From Actinomycetota bacterium (GTDB taxonomy: Bacteria; Actinomycetota; Thermoleophilia; Solirubrobacterales; 70-9): 7,743 nt of DNA. This document shows, one piece after another, positions 5,550 to 7,743 of the stretch. The position numbers were made by a program, and so were the translations under genes. The notes under the pieces are model-generated. The model worked only from the letters and a program-made list of their open reading frames with translations. It was not told the DNA's origin and searched no databases. Numbering within the stretch: position 1 is the first letter of the stretch; every line of letters begins with the position of its first letter. The DNA lies in assembly GCA_018268695.1 (NCBI GenBank), contig JAFDWD010000179.1, positions 1 through 7,743 of the forward strand. Direction: 5' to 3'.

Positions 5550-6916
5550 GACCGCCGCAGCGACACCATCGCGGTGAGGATCGCGACCACGGTGGTGAGG
5601 GCGACGAGGGGGATGCTGTCGGGGTCGATCGCGAGGACCATCGTGGCCGTGACGACCGGGGCGCTCACCGCGACCAGGCGGAGAGTCGGGCCCCGGCCGA
5701 GCACGATCAGGGAGAGGGCGAAGGTGCCGACGAGGGCTTGGCCGAAGGTCGCGAAGGCCGGTCCGATCATGCCGAAGGGCGGGACGAGGATGAGGTCCAG
5801 GGCGATGTTCACGGCGACCGAGGCCATCCCGACCTTGGCGACAAGGGAGGACCGCTTGGCTCCGACCAGCGCCGCCAGGAAGGCGTAGTAGGAGGCGGCC
5901 AGGACACCGCCGCCTCCCAGCAGGATCAGCAGGGGGACGGTGGCTTCTTCGAAGTCGGTACCGAAGACCAGCGGGAGGGCGAAGGTCGCCACGACGCCGC
6001 CGAGGGCCAGCAGGGCTCCCCAGAGGCCGGTGTACTTGAGCAGCCGCCCGAGCGGCAGCTGCTGCTTCAGCTCGATCCCGTCGGCACTCGAGCGCGCGTG
6101 CTCGGGCAGCGCCGCGGTCAGCCAGTAGGCGCTCAACGCGGTGACGAAGGTGAAGATCTGGTACGCCAGCGAGTAGATCCCGACGTCCTCGTTGGAGCGG
6201 AAGATCGCCAGCGTGAAGGTGTCGACGTAGGCGACCCCGTAGGAGGCCAGGCTGACGACGGCCATCGCGCCGACCGCGTGCATGACCGTCCTGACGAGGT
6301 GGTCGGGCAGGGCGCCGGGCGGGGAGCGCAGGAGGTCCTGGCGTCGGCTGACGACGACGATCGCGACGGCGAAGGTGGCCACGGCGGCGAAGGTCAGGAG
6401 GACCTGGGCGCCGAGGACGTCGAGGCCGATGGTGGCGATCGCGGCCAGGGCGAGGACGAGGGCGACGATCCGCTCGAACGCCTGGAGGAAGGCGATCTCG
6501 CCCATGCGCCGCTCCGTCTGCTCCACCGAGAAGATCCCCTGCAGGCCGACCAGGGCGACGGCCGAAAGCACCACGCAGGCCAGGGCGGCCGGCGAGCTGA
6601 TCCCGACGGCGACGGCGATCGGGATGGCGACGACGAGGCTGACCGCCGTCGCCATCGCCGCGACGTAGAGGGACGGACGAAAGGCGGCCCCGATCGAGCC
6701 TTTCTCGGCGCTCAGGACCGGCACGGCCAGGAAGGGCCACGACCCGGCGACGAGGGAGACGCCGAGCGTGACCGCGAAGAAGAGCGAGATGAGTCCGAAT
6801 CCGGCGGTCCCCAGCTCGCGGGTGAGCACGACGATCAGCAGTAGGTAGCCGAGGGACCGGGCGCCGTAGCCGATCCAGAGCCACCCGACGTTGCGCCTCA
6901 GGCTTCGCGAATCCAT
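5546..6916 (-). CDS. Polysaccharide/oligosaccharide flippase (Wzx-like, MVF/MATE-type superfamily)
   Basis: This 456-residue protein is dominated by hydrophobic helices, with about 12-14 predicted by eye. The N-terminus is typical for the family: a short basic tail (SLRRN), then GWLWIGYGARSLGYLLLIVVLTRELGTAGFG spread over helix 1 and the start of helix 2. The conserved RELGTAGFG turn between these helices is characteristic of Polysacc_synt proteins. Members move lipid-linked oligosaccharides or similar envelope precursors across the cytoplasmic membrane. Soluble loops are short, as in Wzx, with no added enzyme domain. The start at 6916 is preceded by AGAAGGGG with 6-base spacing. The gene is third in a minus-strand series after ccr and the 104-residue gene, with a 61-base gap before it. 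The divergent acyltransferase on the far side of the dehydrogenases fits an envelope-glycan neighbourhood. The lipid-linked substrate cannot be inferred; MurJ is less likely because no peptidoglycan gene is nearby. Confidence 0.85.
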   Translation of the reverse strand: MDSRSLRRNVGWLWIGYGARSLGYLLLIVVLTRELGTAGFGLISLFFAVTLGVSLVAGSWPFLAVPVLSAEKGSIGAAFRPSLYVAAMATAVSLVVAIPIAVAVGISSPAALACVVLSAVALVGLQGIFSVEQTERRMGEIAFLQAFERIVALVLALAAIATIGLDVLGAQVLLTFAAVATFAVAIVVVSRRQDLLRSPPGALPDHLVRTVMHAVGAMAVVSLASYGVAYVDTFTLAIFRSNEDVGIYSLAYQIFTFVTALSAYWLTAALPEHARSSADGIELKQQLPLGRLLKYTGLWGALLALGGVVATFALPLVFGTDFEEATVPLLILLGGGGVLAASYYAFLAALVGAKRSSLVAKVGMASVAVNIALDLILVPPFGMIGPAFATFGQALVGTFALSLIVLGRGPTLRLVAVSAPVVTATMVLAIDPDSIPLVALTTVVAILTAMVSLRRS

Positions 6917-6922
6917 CCGCGG

Positions 6923-6930
6923 CCCCTTCT
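6923..6930 (-). promoter_or_regulatory. Ribosome-binding site of the flippase gene
   Basis: AGAAGGGG on the minus strand lies 6 bases before the ATG at 6916-6914. It fixes this start and means the flippase can be translated independently of the gene before it. Confidence 0.65.
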
Positions 6931-6955
6931 GTCGGTCGCCGGCCCGAGGCCCCGG

Positions 6956-6976
6956 CCGCCCGACTCCTGCGGGCGG
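6956..6976 (-). terminator. GC-rich hairpin just after the 104-residue gene
   Basis: A perfect 7-bp inverted repeat, CCGCCCG and CGGGCGG, with a 7-base loop starts two bases past the TGA stop (6980-6978). No T-run follows on the minus strand, so it is not a standard intrinsic terminator. It may be a weak or Rho-assisted stop, an mRNA-stabilising stem or chance in GC-rich DNA. It would sit between the small gene and the flippase. Confidence 0.3.
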
Positions 6977-6977
6977 G

Positions 6978-7292
6978 TCAGACCCCGGTGGTGACGACCG
7001 ACTCGGCGGCCAGCAGGGTGTGCCAGGTCGGCAGCAGCGGGATCACGTACCAGTTGATGATCGACTCGCGGGCCTCGTTGATCTCCTGCGAGTACCAGTA
7101 GCGTTCGAAATCGGCCTTGTTCTCCCAGACCATCGTCTGCTGAAAGGAGAGCGGATCGTCGTCGGCGCGGGTCAAGGACCAGCTTTTGGCACCGTAGGCG
7201 GTGCACTTGGCCGCGGCCGGTTCCCACGCCGCCAGCCAACGATCCCGGCGGAACGGGGAGATGTGCCAGTCGAGCCTGCAGACGTAGAGCAT
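6978..7292 (-). CDS. Small protein of unknown function, possibly a dimeric alpha/beta-barrel type
   Basis: This 104-residue protein is rich in Trp and Tyr, with no signal peptide or membrane segment. I do not recognise a named family with confidence. Visible features are an N-terminal strand (MLYVCRLDWHIS), a central LSFQQTMVWENKADFERYWYS segment reached after a DDDP turn, a helix with E-ARESI-NWY, and a hydrophobic IPLLPTWHTLLA ending. A strand, then W-x-N-x-x-D-F-x-x-Y-W, then a helix recalls small ferredoxin-like dimeric barrels such as the antibiotic-biosynthesis-monooxygenase group. That is a fold guess, not a function. The ATG at 7292 has a good ribosome-binding site. It lies 35 bases downstream of ccr on the same strand, so the two are probably co-transcribed and a role beside acyl-CoA metabolism is possible. 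It overlaps other open frames, but the good ribosome-binding site and compact protein-like composition favour this one. Confidence 0.7.
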   Translation of the reverse strand: MLYVCRLDWHISPFRRDRWLAAWEPAAAKCTAYGAKSWSLTRADDDPLSFQQTMVWENKADFERYWYSQEINEARESIINWYVIPLLPTWHTLLAAESVVTTGV

Positions 7293-7299
7293 GCCTCAA

Positions 7300-7305
7300 T
7301 CCTTT
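7300..7305 (-). promoter_or_regulatory. Ribosome-binding site of the 104-residue gene
   Basis: AAAGGA on the minus strand lies 7 bases before the ATG at 7292-7290, in the 35-base gap after ccr. It supports both the start and the reality of this small gene. Confidence 0.65.
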
Positions 7306-7327
7306 CGCAGCGTCGCGGCGGGTGCGT

Positions 7328-7743
7328 TTACGCCCCGACCTCGGCCCGGATCGCGCCGGGGCCATCCTCGGTCTTGCCCGCGTCCTCGGACTCGGCGCCG
7401 ACCAGGCAGGCGATCTTCCCGAGGTGCTTGTTTTCGTGCATCAGTTGGTGGGCGGTGGGGACGCCGTCGAAGCCCATCGTCTGCCAGAGGACGGGGCGGA
7501 CCTTGCCCTCGGCCATCAGCTGGTTCGCCCGCATGCACTCGTACGCGTTGGCGAAGTGGGAGCCGATGATCTGCTTCTGGCGCATCCACAGGTAGCGGAC
7601 GTCGAAGTCGAGCTGGAAGCCGGAGGTGGCGCCGCAGATCACGACTTTGCCGAACGGTTTCACCACGTAGACGGAGGTCGGGAAGGTCGCCCGGCCGACG
7701 TGCTCGAAGACGATGTCGGGGGAGTCGCCGAGGATCTCCTTGA
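7328..7743 (-). CDS. ccr: Crotonyl-CoA carboxylase/reductase, C-terminal part, cut by window edge
   Basis: The last 137 residues and a TAA stop (7330-7328) are present; the N-terminus lies beyond the right edge. The frame reads through DIVFEHVGRATFPTSVYVV (end of the Rossmann domain), then KVVICGATSGFQLDFDVRY and YLWMRQKQIIGSHFAN, and closes with HENKHLGKIACLVGA. The run YLWMRQK-x-I-x-GSHFAN separates Ccr from ordinary zinc-independent MDR reductases. The His in GSHFAN (codon at 7556-7558) corresponds, as I recall, to the CO2-contacting histidine of Kitasatospora Ccr (His365). The enzyme reduces crotonyl-CoA with NADPH and adds CO2 to give ethylmalonyl-CoA, for the ethylmalonyl-CoA pathway or for polyketide extender units. 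Which role applies cannot be decided here. The final residues after LVGA (ESEDAGKTEDG...) are an acidic, probably disordered tail. It is first in the visible minus-strand gene series. Confidence 0.92.
   Translation of the reverse strand, partial: KEILGDSPDIVFEHVGRATFPTSVYVVKPFGKVVICGATSGFQLDFDVRYLWMRQKQIIGSHFANAYECMRANQLMAEGKVRPVLWQTMGFDGVPTAHQLMHENKHLGKIACLVGAESEDAGKTEDGPGAIRAEVGA

Noticed and set aside
5526..5560. Possible bidirectional terminator at the convergent gene ends
   Set aside because: Only a short CGAGCTCG palindrome and GC-rich sequence are visible, with no stable stem plus T-run on either strand.
5738..6844. A 368-codon plus-strand open frame opposite the flippase
   Set aside because: Its composition is almost only D, E, G, R and Q with no hydrophobic core, as expected for the antisense of a membrane protein gene in GC-rich DNA.
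3309..6884. A 1191-codon open frame on the minus strand
   Set aside because: It runs antisense through GSDH-B and then out of frame through the flippase. The product is Arg/Pro/Gly-rich low complexity with no domain, while both overlapped genes have clear family motifs.
6891..7595. A 234-codon plus-strand open frame over the small gene and ccr
   Set aside because: It is antisense to the strongly conserved ccr C-terminus and to the small gene, which has its own ribosome-binding site; the translation shows no motif.

Overview
The window is GC-rich and gene-dense, with G/C-ending codons in most genes and genes that touch or overlap. The genes look actinobacterial. Two secreted sugar-dehydrogenase-like proteins with Ig/PKD-type tails and a Cys-X9-Cys C-terminal domain, next to a crotonyl-CoA carboxylase/reductase, suggest a soil actinobacterium of the Thermoleophilia/Solirubrobacterales type. 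That placement is inferred from gene style; no rRNA or other taxonomic marker is present.

Layout. Positions 1-484 (minus) hold the N-terminal part of an acyltransferase-3 (OafA-like) membrane protein, cut by the window edge. Only 24 bases separate its start from a divergent clpS-family gene (509-817, plus). The clpS stop overlaps the ATG of a secreted PQQ-type glucose/sorbosone dehydrogenase (GSDH-A, 817-2865). The GSDH-A stop in turn overlaps the TTG start of a second, larger paralogue (GSDH-B, 2862-5549). clpS, GSDH-A and GSDH-B therefore read as one tightly coupled plus-strand unit. From the right edge a minus-strand unit runs towards it: the C-terminal third of crotonyl-CoA carboxylase/reductase (7328-7743), a 104-residue protein of unknown role (6978-7292) and a Wzx/MVF-type polysaccharide flippase (5546-6916). 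The two units converge with overlapping stop codons in one CTAG (5546-5549).

How the genes may work together. The two dehydrogenases have signal peptides and the same series of eight core cysteines, and they end in the same small C-terminal domain. They differ in the connector: GSDH-A has a highly charged E/R/K helix and a Pro-rich linker, while GSDH-B has a PKD domain, further beta-sandwich domains and a Gly-rich linker. This looks like a duplicated envelope or extracellular oxidoreductase displayed on two kinds of stalk. The flanking acyltransferase and flippase suggest a neighbourhood for envelope polysaccharide modification and export. The link to clpS is real at the level of overlapping reading frames, but its functional meaning is unknown.

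Nothing in the window looks like a tRNA, rRNA, CRISPR array, insertion sequence or prophage. There is no gene-free stretch longer than about 60 bases.
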